Assembly: GCA_963739515.1 (NCBI GenBank)
Contig: CAVUAO010000003.1
Span: 124,001-188,000 of the forward strand
Source: JBFYTX01 sp963739515
Lineage (GTDB): Bacteria; Chloroflexota; Dehalococcoidia; Dehalococcoidales; RBG-16-60-22
Direction of reading: 5' to 3'
Length of the DNA: 64,000 nucleotides
In this document: positions 34,680-45,025 of the stretch, piece by piece
Position numbering within the stretch: position 1 is the first letter of the stretch
Layout of the letters: every line of letters begins with the position of its first letter
Translations under genes and position numbers: made by a program
The notes under the pieces: generated by a model
What the model was told of the DNA's origin: nothing
The model's database searches: none
What the model saw: the letters and a program-made list of their open reading frames with translations, nothing else

Positions 34680-34913
34680 TTACTTTTTTAACGCTCCCGT
34701 CAATATTTTTTCATTGCCCCTGATGCAATAGTATTCGTGTTTAAAGTTCATCTCTTCCTGTACCGGACATGCGGGGCAGAGACAGCCATTTTCGGAATTA
34801 ATGCAGGCGCTTTTCCGCGCTTCCGGGAAGCAAAAAGCTAACTTTTCACCGCAATCGTAATACGTGGGACAGTCAGGGCAAATACATTTGTCTTGAGCTT
34901 GAGCCCAGTCCAT
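34680..34913 (-). CDS. DUF2769 Cys-rich protein
   Basis: The 77-residue product has 10 cysteines in the DUF2769 pattern: CICPDCPTY, C-x5-FC, C, GCLCPACPV and YYC-x-G. It probably binds a metal or Fe-S cluster. The family is common in archaea and anaerobes; its function is unknown. GGAGA precedes the ATG. Confidence 0.85.
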   Translation of the reverse strand: MDWAQAQDKCICPDCPTYYDCGEKLAFCFPEARKSACINSENGCLCPACPVQEEMNFKHEYYCIRGNEKILTGALKK

Positions 34914-35041
34914 CCAATTCTCCTCATGATAAAAATAACATTTTTAAGGTATATCGTCTGTGACTGTTATCACGCTATCCTGAAATTGAAATATGAACAA
35001 GATTGTGGCAAACTTAGGGCAGTAAATTCGGGAGGCGTTCA

Positions 35042-37261
35042 TTGGCCGGGGAAATCGTTAAAAAAGTGGGGTGCTGTTTTTGCGCCGTCAGCTGCGGCAT
35101 GCTGGTCCACGTGCAGGACGGCAAAATCATCAAGATAGAGCCGGACCCGGACAACCGGTTGAGTCGGGGCTTTAGTTGCGAAAGGCCGCGGTACGCCATC
35201 AAGTGGCTTTATCACCCCGACCAGCTCAAGCACCCCTTGAAAAGGACGGGAAAACGCGGGGAGGGCAAGTGGCAGCAGATAACCTGGGAGCAAGCCATCG
35301 CGGAAATTGCCGGCAAGCTCAACGAACTCAAAGCTAAATACGGCCCGCAGACCCTGGCCGTTTTCGAAGGGACCTACCGCGGTGAGAACATCTGGGCGAG
35401 GTCGCGTTTCTGCAACCTCTTTCAAAATCCTCAGAACGTCTTTCATCCCGGGGTGGTCTGCACACTGAACTGCCTGGCCACGGAGCAGGCGATGATGGGC
35501 GATTCCGTCATGGCCACGCCCGACATCGCCCACACCAGCTGCCTGGTCCTTTCGGGGATGAGACCCCACGAATCTTCGCCGCGCACGCTGGCGTCCATCG
35601 TGAGGCGGCGGTCGCAGGCGCCCATGAAGCTCATCGTTATCGACCCCATCGTGACTAAAGCCGCGAAGATGGCGGATATCCATCTCCAGATACGTCCCGG
35701 CACGGACACGGCGCTGTTCATGGGCTGGATAAACGTCATCATCAACGAAAAACTCTACGATAAAGAGTTCGTCGCCAAATGGACGACTGGCTTCGATAAG
35801 CTGGCCAAAAGAGCCGACGAATATCCCCCGGAGCGGGTCGCGCAGATAACCGGGATTCCCGCGGAAAAAATCGTCGTATCAGCCCGGCTCTACGCCACGA
35901 CAAAGCCCGCCACGCTTTACCGGGGACTCGCCACCGACCAAATCGGACCGAACTCCGCGCGGGTCAGCCAGGCACGGAACGCCGTCCGGGCCATCACCGG
36001 CAACATCGATATCCCCGGCGGCGACCTCGTGCCGTCGGTGGGACCCATCATCGACGGCAAGTGGTTCATCCGCGACGCCCAGATGGAGCTCACGGAAAGG
36101 CTGCCGGCCGCGATAAGAAAATTGCAAATCGGCCGGGAGAAAGCGCCGCTCATGACCTGGGCCGGCTATGAGCTGACCAATACGCCCTGGCAAAAGCTGC
36201 ACGGGGTAAACCAGACGACCATGCACCGCCTCGGCGGCTTCGTGCCCATGCTTTACGAGGCCATCCTTTCCGGGAAACCGTATCCTATCAAAGCCGTCAT
36301 CACCTGGGGCTCCAATCCCCTGATGTGGGCGCCTAATATCAAGAAGCTCTATCAAGTCCTGAAAAGCCCCAATCTTGAGCTGAGCGTGGTGCAGGACTAC
36401 TGGATAACGCCCACGGCCCAGCTGGCGGATTACGTTCTGCCGGCCGCCAGCTGGCTGGAACGCCCCATGTGCTCCACCCAGGAGGACTTTACAGACGTCG
36501 TCTGGGGAGGGGAGCGGGCGATACCGCCCATGGGCGAAAGGAAAGACGACTATACATTTTTCCGCGACCTGGCACTAGCCACAGGCCAAGCGAAAAACGA
36601 CTGGCCCTGGGAGACGCTGGAAGAGGTTATTGCCTACCGCCTGAAGCCCCTGGGCATTACCTACGAGGAATTTGCCCGTACCGGCTACATCCTGGGGGCG
36701 AGGAAATATAAAAAATACGAGGAAGAAGGTTTCGCCACCACCTCGGGGAAGGTGGAACTGGCCAGCACCGTCCTAGAAAAGCTCGGGCAGGACCCCCTGC
36801 CTTTTTACGAGGAACCGCCGGAATCGCCGATAAGTACTCCGGATGTCGCTAAAGAATATCCCCTGATTCTCAATACGGGCGGACGCTTCATGCCCATGTT
36901 CCACTCCGAGCACCGGCAGCTCGGTATCGGCATGCGAGAAAGACATCCCGACCCCCTGGTGACCATTCACCCCGATACCGCCGGAAAACTGGGCATCAAA
37001 AACGGCGATTGGGTCTGGATTGAGACCAGGAGGGGACGCATCAAGCAGAAAGCCAGCCTGGACCCGGCGATACTCCCGGACGTGGTCAATTGCGAGGCCA
37101 GCTGGTGGTTCCCCGAGCAGCCGGGAGAAGACCCATCGCTCTTCGGCGTGTTCCAGTCCAACGCCAATGTCCTGACCCCGGACTCCGACGAGTTCTGCGA
37201 CCCGCTGACCGGCGGGTGGGCCAGCCGGGCGCTGTTATGTAAAGTATATCGGGCGGAATAG
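35042..37261 (+). CDS. Cytoplasmic molybdopterin oxidoreductase (DMSO reductase family)
   Basis: The 739-residue enzyme has an N-terminal [4Fe-4S] motif with Cys11, 14, 18 and 46, then the bis-MGD fold. Cys140 in PGVVCTLNC sits where the Mo/W ligand is expected. The C-terminal domain NTGGRFMPMFHSEHRQLG through WASRALLCKVYRAE is the usual cofactor lid. No Tat signal is present, so it is cytoplasmic. Size and Cys spacing resemble acetylene hydratase, but the Asp that follows the second cluster Cys there is Ala15 here. The substrate is unknown. It starts at TTG 35042, with GGGAGG upstream. Confidence 0.88.
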   Translation: MAGEIVKKVGCCFCAVSCGMLVHVQDGKIIKIEPDPDNRLSRGFSCERPRYAIKWLYHPDQLKHPLKRTGKRGEGKWQQITWEQAIAEIAGKLNELKAKYGPQTLAVFEGTYRGENIWARSRFCNLFQNPQNVFHPGVVCTLNCLATEQAMMGDSVMATPDIAHTSCLVLSGMRPHESSPRTLASIVRRRSQAPMKLIVIDPIVTKAAKMADIHLQIRPGTDTALFMGWINVIINEKLYDKEFVAKWTTGFDKLAKRADEYPPERVAQITGIPAEKIVVSARLYATTKPATLYRGLATDQIGPNSARVSQARNAVRAITGNIDIPGGDLVPSVGPIIDGKWFIRDAQMELTERLPAAIRKLQIGREKAPLMTWAGYELTNTPWQKLHGVNQTTMHRLGGFVPMLYEAILSGKPYPIKAVITWGSNPLMWAPNIKKLYQVLKSPNLELSVVQDYWITPTAQLADYVLPAASWLERPMCSTQEDFTDVVWGGERAIPPMGERKDDYTFFRDLALATGQAKNDWPWETLEEVIAYRLKPLGITYEEFARTGYILGARKYKKYEEEGFATTSGKVELASTVLEKLGQDPLPFYEEPPESPISTPDVAKEYPLILNTGGRFMPMFHSEHRQLGIGMRERHPDPLVTIHPDTAGKLGIKNGDWVWIETRRGRIKQKASLDPAILPDVVNCEASWWFPEQPGEDPSLFGVFQSNANVLTPDSDEFCDPLTGGWASRALLCKVYRAE

Positions 37262-37286
37262 CCCGTAAAACAGGAGGGTTCGTGAG

Positions 37287-38174
37287 ATGGCCTCGAAAAA
37301 ATACGCCAATCTGGCAAAAAGCGTACCGTTTAAAGCATACGATGAAGGCGGCTTGAGCCAGGGGGTCGAGCTGGACAAAGAATGGCTGGGATTCGACGTT
37401 CATATTAAATACGGCGCTTACGGGATGGCGGGCAAAATGGGCCGGGAGCCTTTTACGCCCCACGTTCATGATTTCGACCAGGTCCTTCTTTTTGCCGGGA
37501 GCGACATGGACGATATCGGGGAGCTGGGGGCGGAAATCGAAATTTGCCTGGGCGACGACCTGGAAACGCATATGATTACCACTACCACCGCCGTGGCGAT
37601 TCCGAAAGGATTGCCTCATTTCCCCGCCATAGTTAATACATTAAATAAGCGATTTTTCTGTTACGAGATATCCATGACGCCCTCATACGCCGAAACTCCG
37701 ATACACATAGATAAGAAACCGGGGCCGATTGCCGGCTGGCGGTCCGCCACGCGTAAATATATCCTTCCGCTGGCTTTTACGCGGAAGGGCGCCTGGCATT
37801 ACGGCCCCACGAACCGCGACGATGGCGGCGGCTACCTGGCTTTCGTACGAACTAAAGAGGCGGCCGGGTTCGACTTCGTGATGCTGTACGAGAGCATGAA
37901 AAAAGCCCCGTACCGTATCGGCCCGGAGCCGGAAAAACCTCACGCCCACCCGACCACCCAGATAATGATGTTCCTCGGGACGGACACCGACGACCTCAGT
38001 GACCTGGGTGCGGACTTCGAGATATGCCTGGGCAAGGAGATGGAAAAGTATACGTTCAACAAGTCCACGGCTATTTTGACGCCGCCCTTTCTGCCCCACT
38101 GGCCGGGCGGGGTGCTGAAACTCAACCGACCCATCATCATGGCGGATATCCACCCTTTCGGCAATGAGCATTAA
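37287..38174 (+). CDS. Bicupin protein linked to the molybdoenzyme
   Basis: The 295-residue product has two cupin-like halves. Each has a His cluster followed by an acidic segment: HVHDFDQVLLFAGSD-MDDIGELGAEIEI and HAHPTTQIMMFLGTD-TDDLSDLGADFEI, then a second strand with a Pro-His (LPHFP, LPHWP). The single-domain protein at 49706 belongs to the same family. It follows the molybdoenzyme by 25 nt with GGAGGG upstream, so it may act on the same compound. The function is unknown. Confidence 0.75.
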   Translation: MASKKYANLAKSVPFKAYDEGGLSQGVELDKEWLGFDVHIKYGAYGMAGKMGREPFTPHVHDFDQVLLFAGSDMDDIGELGAEIEICLGDDLETHMITTTTAVAIPKGLPHFPAIVNTLNKRFFCYEISMTPSYAETPIHIDKKPGPIAGWRSATRKYILPLAFTRKGAWHYGPTNRDDGGGYLAFVRTKEAAGFDFVMLYESMKKAPYRIGPEPEKPHAHPTTQIMMFLGTDTDDLSDLGADFEICLGKEMEKYTFNKSTAILTPPFLPHWPGGVLKLNRPIIMADIHPFGNEH

Positions 38175-38258
38175 CAGATACTCAAGCGTGTTGAAATTAG
38201 AATGCGACAGTCGTTTTTTTAGCGGGATACATCAAATTATTCATGAAAATGTTCACAG

Positions 38259-38287
38259 TTGACAATTAAGGAAATCTGGCATATATT
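38259..38287 (+). promoter_or_regulatory. Promoter of the peptide-importer operon
   Basis: TTGACA (38259-38264), exactly 17 nt, TATATT (38282-38287). The leader is about 165 nt. It carries a second GAGGAGG (38392-38398) followed by a GTG-started 14-codon frame (38401-38445) whose spacing of 2 nt is too short to be convincing. Confidence 0.7.
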
Positions 38288-38326
38288 TATGAGAAACCCC
38301 TGAATATTACGCCTTAGATAGTACCT

Positions 38327-38350
38327 TTACGGAATACGCCAGTTCCGTAA
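38327..38350 (+). other. Perfect hairpin in the importer leader
   Basis: TTACGGAA at 38327-38334 pairs with TTCCGTAA at 38343-38350 around an 8-nt loop. It is not followed by a T-run. It may be an operator or RNA control element. Confidence 0.45.
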
Positions 38351-38460
38351 GTAAATACGTAAGGTATCTGTAAAGCCAAATCTTAATTTGTGAGGAGGTA
38401 GTGATAATAAGCAAGAAGCAGCTAAATTTAGTACAGGCCCAATAATTAAGAGGAGGAAAA

Positions 38461-40153
38461 ATGAAAAAACTGTTATTCATCCCGTTGGTTGTCATCATCT
38501 TGGCTGGCTTGATTTTAGCCGGTTGCGGTAAAGCGACGACAACGCCAACACCGACGCCAACGGCAACGAAGACACCAACCCCAACCGCCACCGCCACCAA
38601 GCCGCCAACAGTAACTCCGACAGCTACACCCACAACCACACCCACTAAGATTGTCCCCACCGGGACGATAACCGCCGTCACCGCAGATTTCGGCTTTGAA
38701 TCAACCGACCCCATTTTCTACGAATCCCTCTGGGGCTGGTCATTCTATGACTCGCTGCTCCGCTGGGACGCAAACGGTATCTTTATCGGCGGGGTAGCCG
38801 ACAGCTGGTCCATAAGCGCCGACGGCCTGACCTGGACGTTCAAAATCCACAAGGGCATCAAGTTCCATAACGGCGATGACCTGACGGCCGCCGATGTCAA
38901 ATTCTCCGTAGACCGGTTTGGCGATGCGGCTAATTCTCAGAACCCATGGTCCAGATACATCAGTGAAGGCTACAATAAGAAAGAGTTCCCGCGTCGTCGA
39001 CGACTACACTTTTGAATTTGTAAGCGATCATCCCGAGCCGGCCCAGGCCATCGTTTTCGCCTGGACGCGTATCCTGCCCAAGAAATACTTCGAGACGAAC
39101 GGTCAGGAATACTTCCGCGCTCATCCTATCGGCTCCGGACCGTGGATGTTCAAATCGCTGGTCACGAAGCAAACAATGACGTTGGAAGCCAATACCAACT
39201 ACTGGCGCCCCAATGAGATACCCGCCTACCAGTTTTACGTCGAGAAGATGGTACCCGAGCAGGCTACCCGTATCGCCATGCTCAAGAGAGGCGAATGCGA
39301 TATCGCCCTTGGCATTGACTATGACCGGCTCGCCGATCTGCAGGATGCCGGGTTCGAAATAGTGAAACAGCCCGGACCCCCTGGCACGAGCAGCTGGATG
39401 CTCCAGGGCACGTGGCTGCCGACCGCCGGTCCGACGGGTGACATCCGCGTCCGACAGGCTATGTCCTATGCCCTCAACCGCGCGGAAATAGTCGATACCT
39501 GGTACCAAGGTTATGGCGATCCCACCGCCGGACAGTTCTACATGTATCCAGGCTGTTTCGGCTGGGGTGAGAATCTTAGAAACGATCCTTATGACCTCGC
39601 CAAAGCCAAAGCCCTGCTGGCGGAAGCGGGCTATCCGTCTGCCTTCGCTGACCCGGTTATCCATGACTACACGACCGCCTTCGGGCAGAACTACCACCTC
39701 CTGATCGAGAGCTACTGGATAGCTGCCGGCATGCAGGTTAAGCTGGAAATTGTCGACAGCACCATCTACACCGCCTACGTCTTCCACAACTTCGTCGGGA
39801 GGATTCAGCCAGGCGACAAGAACGTAGGCTGGGTGACAGACTGGACGTACCAAGCCTTCTTTAACTGCACGTACCATTCCGCCAACATGTACTGTTCCTA
39901 CGGTATGCACAGCACCGGTAACGACCCGCAAGCTGATGCGCTCTACCTGAAAGCCGCCAATGAGACTGACCCGGTCAAATCCGCCAAGTACTTTAACGAC
40001 TTCCAGGCATATGTCAAGACCTTATACATTAATTTCGGTGTCTGCACATTCGATACCCTGATAGTCCAGAACCCGAAGACCATCGGTGCCTGGACTGGCA
40101 GAAACTGGGTGAGCTATCAGGACGCTCTAAACGGCATCCAGCACCCCAAATAA
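38461..40153 (+). pseudogene. Peptide ABC transporter substrate-binding lipoprotein, frameshifted
   Basis: The reading frame has a lipoprotein signal (lipobox LAGC near residue 22), a Thr/Pro-rich linker of about 45 residues and the start of a family 5 solute-binding protein. One extra base near 38984 breaks it: after GYNKKE the protein resumes in the next frame as SRVVDDYTFEF and runs intact to 40153. Total size would be about 564 residues, normal for DppA/OppA types. A single base explains everything, so a sequencing error is possible. The linker resembles that of PstS. Confidence 0.85.
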
Positions 40154-40183
40154 AGCCTACCAACACCGAACTGTCGTGATAGA

Positions 40184-40212
40184 CCGGGGCGAGGCGTTGA
40201 GCCTCGCCCCGG
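40184..40212 (+). other. GC-rich 12-bp hairpin between binding protein and permease genes
   Basis: CCGGGGCGAGGC at 40184-40195 pairs perfectly with 40201-40212 around a 5-nt loop. A-rich rather than T-rich sequence follows, so it may stabilise the upstream mRNA or act as a weak terminator. It would keep the binding protein more abundant than the permeases. Confidence 0.7.
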
Positions 40213-40275
40213 AATCCTAAAAAAAGCCAAGTATTTACTCAATTTCACCATAAATATAATCACTCTAAAGAGAGT

Positions 40276-40304
40276 TTGTGGCAATCTCAGGGTTATGATA
40301 TAAT
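40276..40304 (+). promoter_or_regulatory. Promoter of the permease/ATPase genes
   Basis: TTGTGG (40276-40281), 17 nt, TATAAT (40299-40304). The leader is about 100 nt. Confidence 0.6.
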
Positions 40305-40410
40305 GACTTTGATTTGACGTCCGTCATATAAATTGAGATAATCCCAGGTAGAGTGATATCAGGCTATATGAGGAACGTCAAGAGCTAATACGGTCTAAGA
40401 AAGTTATTAG

Positions 40411-41334
40411 ATGCTGCGTTTCATTGTCATCAGGCTGCTGCAAGCTTTCGTTGCCCTTATCGGTATCACGATAATCGTCTTTTTCCTGGTCCGTGCCTCC
40501 GGCGACCCCATGGCACTGCTGGCAGCCCCCAACATGAGTCCGGAGCAATATCAGGCGATTAAGGTCCGGCTGGGACTGGACAAGCCATGGGGCGAGCAAT
40601 TCTTAATTTACATGAAAGATATTGCCCGCGGCGACCTCGGTAAATCACTGGTTAGAGACAAAACAGTATTTACCATGGTAAAAGAATCCCTGCCCAATAC
40701 GCTTAAGTTTACCGTTCCTTCCTTTATTCTCAGCATGCTCATCGCCTTTTTCCTGGGGATTACGGCGGCCACTTACCGCGACTCCTTCTGGGATAACGGG
40801 GTAAAGTTCCTGGCGGTGCTGGGGCAATCTTTGCCCGGTTTCTGGGTGGCGATCATGGCCGTATTGATTTTTTCCGTGTACCTAAAGTGGTTGCCGGTGG
40901 CCGGCATGGCTCATCCGTCCAATTATGTCCTGCCAGTGGCTACGATGGTCTTTTTTATGATGCCGGGGATGATGCGCCTGGTACGTTCCACCATGCTGGA
41001 CGTGCTCGATAGCGAATACATCAAGATGGCTAGAATCAAGGGCTTGCCGGAGAGGGTAGTCATCTGGAAACACGCCCTGAGGAATGCCTTGATAACGCCG
41101 CTGACCACTATCGGTTTGTTGCTGCCCGGGCTGGTCCTGGGCGCCGTGATTACCGAGCAGATTTTTAACTGGCCCGGCATGGGTTCGCTCATCGTCCAGG
41201 CGACATTCCAACGCGACTTCCCGGTGGTACAGGCAATCACGATATTAACGGCAGTCCTCGTCCTCGGGATTAACCTGCTGGTGGACATTTCCTATGCGTA
41301 CGTTGACCCGCAAATCAGGTATCAGAGGTCATAG
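40411..41334 (+). CDS. Peptide ABC transporter permease (DppB/OppB)
   Basis: The 307-residue membrane protein has six helices: N-terminal LRFIVIRLLQAFVALIGI, the large loop with GDPMALL, and the permease loop YIKMARIKGLPERVVIWKHALRNA. It ends NLLVDISYAYVDPQIRYQ as in OppB. The Shine-Dalgarno sequence is weak. Confidence 0.93.
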   Translation: MLRFIVIRLLQAFVALIGITIIVFFLVRASGDPMALLAAPNMSPEQYQAIKVRLGLDKPWGEQFLIYMKDIARGDLGKSLVRDKTVFTMVKESLPNTLKFTVPSFILSMLIAFFLGITAATYRDSFWDNGVKFLAVLGQSLPGFWVAIMAVLIFSVYLKWLPVAGMAHPSNYVLPVATMVFFMMPGMMRLVRSTMLDVLDSEYIKMARIKGLPERVVIWKHALRNALITPLTTIGLLLPGLVLGAVITEQIFNWPGMGSLIVQATFQRDFPVVQAITILTAVLVLGINLLVDISYAYVDPQIRYQRS

Positions 41335-41345
41335 AGAATTTTAAG

Positions 41346-42277
41346 ATGCAGAATATGGGACTGACCTTCGAAGAAAAGACCAGAGCGAAATACCAACGGT
41401 ATTTTACGGCGCACCCGCATTACCAGAAACCTCACGTTGATAATCCCAGCGACGATAATGGCTCTCATGATCATCATGGCCTTATTTGCCAACCTGTCCT
41501 GGCTAGGTTTACCGCATATCGGCCTGGCGCCGCATGACCCCAATATGGGCGTGATAAGAGACAAGCTCCTGCCGCCCTCTTTTATGGCAGGGGGCAAGAG
41601 CGCATACCTGCTCGGGACGGACAGACTGGGCAGGGACATTCTGAGCCGCGTCATCTTTGGCGCCAGGGTATCTCTCAGCGTCTCGATGATAGTCATATTT
41701 ATCACCGCGCTTCATCGGGACAGTGCTGGGTATAATCGCCGGCTACTTCGGAGGGCGTCTTGAAGGCTTTATCATGAGAATAACGGATATGGCTTTATCT
41801 TTCCCCGGCCTGCTGCTGGCCATGTTATTGGCCGTCGCCATCGGCCCGGGTTACTGGATGGTCGTATTTGCGCTGTCCATACTCGGCTGGGCGGGGTACG
41901 CGCGTCTCGTCCGGGGAGAAGCCATGCGCATACGCCAGTCTGACTTCGTGGCACAGGCGCGGGTTAATGGCGCCTCAGGATTCAGAATAATGGCCAGACA
42001 CATCTTCCCGAACGTTATCAATTCAATAATCATTATCATGACCCTATCCGTGGGTATGATTATTCTGGCGGAATCCGCTTTAAGCTACCTCGGCATCGGC
42101 ATTTCCGCGCCGACGGCTTCATGGGGCTCCATGGTGTCCGATGGCAGAACTGAACTGGATAGAGCCTGGTGGATATCCGCCTTCCCCGGCATCTGCATCG
42201 GTTTAGTGGTGCTCTCCGGCAACTTCCTCGGAGACTGGATCCGCGATAAGCTTGACCCGAGGTTGAGGCAGGTATGA
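41346..42277 (+). pseudogene. Peptide ABC transporter permease (DppC/OppC) with two frameshifts
   Basis: Three frames make one normal OppC: MQNMGLTFEEKTRAKYQ... up to HYQKP; one extra base near 41424; TLIIPATIMALMIIMA... up to VIFITAL; one extra base near 41715; then IGTVLGIIAGYFGG through the permease loop FVAQARVNGASGFRIMARH to the end. Combined length is about 310 residues, as expected. Two independent one-base insertions in one gene point to true decay or poor sequence here. Confidence 0.85.
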
Positions 42278-43242
42278 GCGCAGTTGTCCTTCAGGTGGAA
42301 GACCTCCACACGTCTTTCTTTACCCGCATGGGTGAGGTTAAAGCCGTCGACGGGGTTTCCTTCTTCGTCAGGGAGTCGGAGACTTTCGGCATCGTCGGCG
42401 AGTCCGGCTGCGGCAAATCGGTCACCGGCCTTTCTATCCTCCGCCTGCTTCCGGAACCCGGCGGCCAGATTATCAACGGTAAAGTTATCCTGGATGGCGT
42501 CAATCTCGTCGAACTCAGCAAGAAGAAGATGAGGGCTTACCGGGGCAGAATGATTTCCATGATACTCCAGGACCCCATGTCCTCTCTCAACCCGGTCTAT
42601 ACCATCGGCGACCAGATAGGCGAATCGATACGCCTGCATCAGGCCCTTCCGGAAAATATGGTCGAACCGGCAATTATCGAGTCCCTCCGGCTCCTGAAAA
42701 TACCTGCCCCGGAGACGATCCTCGGCAACTATCCTTTCCAGCTCAGCGGCGGTATGAGGCAACGCGTGGTGGGGTCCATTGCCATGTCCTGCCGTCCCCG
42801 CCTGCTCATCGCCGATGAGCCCACCACCGCCCTGGATGCCACCATACAGGCCCAGTACATCGCCCTGTTTAAAGACATCCAGAAGAAAACGAATGTCGCC
42901 ATCATCTTTATCACCCACGATTTCGGCGTGATCGCTAATATGTGCCACCGCGTGGGCGTGATGTATGCCGGTAAAATCGTGGAAACCGCCCCTACCCGGG
43001 AGATATTTAAGGCACCCCGGCACCCCTATACGGTCGCCCTGATCAATTCCGTACCACTTCTCGACCGCAAGGACAAACGTCTTTACTCGATTGAGGGGCA
43101 GCCCCCTTCGATGTTGAACCTCCCGCCCGGCTGCCGCTTCGCGCCGCGCTGCTCGGTCGCCCAGGAAACGTGCCGCCAGCAGGAACCTCCCGAGGTGAGC
43201 GTCGGTGCCGACCACACCGTATCTTGTTGGAGAGTAAAATAG
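42274..43242 (+). CDS. Peptide ABC transporter ATP-binding protein (DppD/OppD)
   Basis: The 322-residue ATPase has Walker A GESGCGKSVTG, signature LSGGMRQRVV, Walker B LLIADEPTTALD and the peptide-transporter C-terminal Cys motif GCRFAPRCSVAQETC, which binds an Fe-S cluster or Zn in some relatives. It overlaps the permease by 4 nt. Confidence 0.94.
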   Translation: MSAVVLQVEDLHTSFFTRMGEVKAVDGVSFFVRESETFGIVGESGCGKSVTGLSILRLLPEPGGQIINGKVILDGVNLVELSKKKMRAYRGRMISMILQDPMSSLNPVYTIGDQIGESIRLHQALPENMVEPAIIESLRLLKIPAPETILGNYPFQLSGGMRQRVVGSIAMSCRPRLLIADEPTTALDATIQAQYIALFKDIQKKTNVAIIFITHDFGVIANMCHRVGVMYAGKIVETAPTREIFKAPRHPYTVALINSVPLLDRKDKRLYSIEGQPPSMLNLPPGCRFAPRCSVAQETCRQQEPPEVSVGADHTVSCWRVK

Positions 43243-43245
43243 ACC

Positions 43246-44229
43246 ATGCCTGAGGTTTTGTTAGAAGGCCGCGATCTTACCAAACATTATCCGGTCACCC
43301 GGGGATTCCTTCAGCGTACCGTGGGCTGGGTAAGAGCAGTGGACGGAATCTCATTTATCGTAGAAAAGGGCAAGACACTAAGTCTCGTGGGAGAGTCCGG
43401 TGCCGGTAAAACCACCACCGCCAAGGCGGTGCTTCTCCTCGAGAGGCTTACCTCAGGGACCATCCTCTTCGAGGGCAAAGACCTTTACAGTTACTCCAAC
43501 AAGGAGCTGAAAAAACTGTATCGCCCCAGGGTGCAATACGTGCAGCAGAACCCCTGGAGTTCGATGAACCCGAGGATGCGTTTAAAGGACATTATCTCCG
43601 AGCCGCTCGTGGTCCACGGTACGCAATCGAAAACCGAAATACGGGCCAGGGTCATGGAGCTGCTCGAGCAGGTCGGGCTCGGCGCCGACCAGGTCGACCG
43701 CTATCCCCATGAGTTCAGCGGCGGGCAGCGTCAGAGAATTGCGGTGGCGCGCGCCCTGGCATTGAACCCTTCGCTGGTCATACTCGATGAGCCTGTTTCC
43801 GCACTGGACGTTTCCATCCGCGCCCAGATCATGAACCTACTTAAAGACCTCCAGGAACGGCTGCAACTCAGCTACCTGGTCATCGCCCATAACCTGGCGA
43901 CGGTGCGCTACATGAGCCACACCGTGGCCATTATGTACCTCGGCCAGATCGTTGAGTACGGGGACGCCGAGGAGATATTCGGGAAACCGATGCACCCCTA
44001 CACCAAGGCGCTGATTTCTGCCTCGATGTTGACCTTGCCCGAAGATGAAGCCGCGGGGAAAACCCAGCAGATTATTCTTACCGGCGAAATGCCTTCCCCG
44101 CTTAATCCCCCACCCGGCTGCCGCTTCCACACCCGCTGTGAAGAGGCGACGGAAGCATGCGCGCGGGACATCCCCGAGTTGGTTTCTGTGGGCACGAACC
44201 ACCAAGTCAAGTGCCACCACTGTCATTAA
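43246..44229 (+). CDS. Peptide ABC transporter ATP-binding protein (DppF/OppF)
   Basis: The 327-residue ATPase has Walker A GESGAGKTTTAK, signature FSGGQRQRIA, Walker B LVILDEPVSALD and C-terminal GCRFHTRCEEATEAC. It pairs with the ATPase just upstream. It is the last gene of the importer operon. Confidence 0.94.
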   Translation: MPEVLLEGRDLTKHYPVTRGFLQRTVGWVRAVDGISFIVEKGKTLSLVGESGAGKTTTAKAVLLLERLTSGTILFEGKDLYSYSNKELKKLYRPRVQYVQQNPWSSMNPRMRLKDIISEPLVVHGTQSKTEIRARVMELLEQVGLGADQVDRYPHEFSGGQRQRIAVARALALNPSLVILDEPVSALDVSIRAQIMNLLKDLQERLQLSYLVIAHNLATVRYMSHTVAIMYLGQIVEYGDAEEIFGKPMHPYTKALISASMLTLPEDEAAGKTQQIILTGEMPSPLNPPPGCRFHTRCEEATEACARDIPELVSVGTNHQVKCHHCH

Positions 44230-44290
44230 CTCAGGACAGCTACCGCCTCCTGATAATTTCCGAATATTTTGTACCGACCCGGGTGTTTCT

Positions 44291-45025
44291 TTACCCCGAA
44301 GCGCCGCGCCTCAGGGTCAAGGCGGCCAGCACCAGCAGCCCGGCAGCGTAGGCCGCCAGCACCGCGATGTCCTTGCCGATATCCAGCAGACTCTGCCCGT
44401 TAACCATTAACGCCCTCATTCCCTCCACCCCGTAAGTTAGCGGCAAAAATTTTGATATCCATTCGAGGACGACTGGAAGCTGGCTCGTCTGTATAAAAAG
44501 ACCGCTGAGAAATATCTGGGGAACGATAATCAGAGGGATAAACTGTACCATCTGGAATTCGTTGCGGGCGAAGGCAGAAAAGAAGGTCCCCAGGCACACC
44601 GCATTGACGCCCATCAGCACCTGAAAGACGAGTATTTGCCACAGGTCACCGCGGTAGTTGATATCCAGGACGTAAACCATATAAAAGAACATAATCAGAG
44701 TTTGGATAAGAGCGAAAAGCAGCAGGCCGAGCAAGTACCCCGCCACGATGTCAAAGCGGGATAACGGGGAAACTAACATGCGTTCCAGCGTGCCCTGGGT
44801 ACGCTCTCTTAAAAAGCTAATGCCGGTAATAAGAAACCCGAAAAATAATATCAGCGTAGCCAGTATCGCCGGCGAGAAAATATCCAGCGTTCTTTTATCC
44901 GGGATGCTAAAACCCGCGATGCTGGCGATGACCAGCGGTACGATGAGAATCAGCGCGATAGTGCGGCGGTCGAGCACTACCTGGAGCATGACGCGGCGAG
45001 CCACGGTAAACGTATTAGTCGACAT
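44291..45025 (-). CDS. ABC-2 exporter permease
   Basis: The 244-residue membrane protein has about six helices. FLRERTQGTLERMLVSPLSRFDIVAGY is the typical ABC-2 cytoplasmic segment, with PQIFLSGLF and LPLTYGVEGMR later. It overlaps the end of the ATPase gene by 11 nt. Substrate unknown. Confidence 0.9.
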   Translation of the reverse strand: MSTNTFTVARRVMLQVVLDRRTIALILIVPLVIASIAGFSIPDKRTLDIFSPAILATLILFFGFLITGISFLRERTQGTLERMLVSPLSRFDIVAGYLLGLLLFALIQTLIMFFYMVYVLDINYRGDLWQILVFQVLMGVNAVCLGTFFSAFARNEFQMVQFIPLIIVPQIFLSGLFIQTSQLPVVLEWISKFLPLTYGVEGMRALMVNGQSLLDIGKDIAVLAAYAAGLLVLAALTLRRGASG

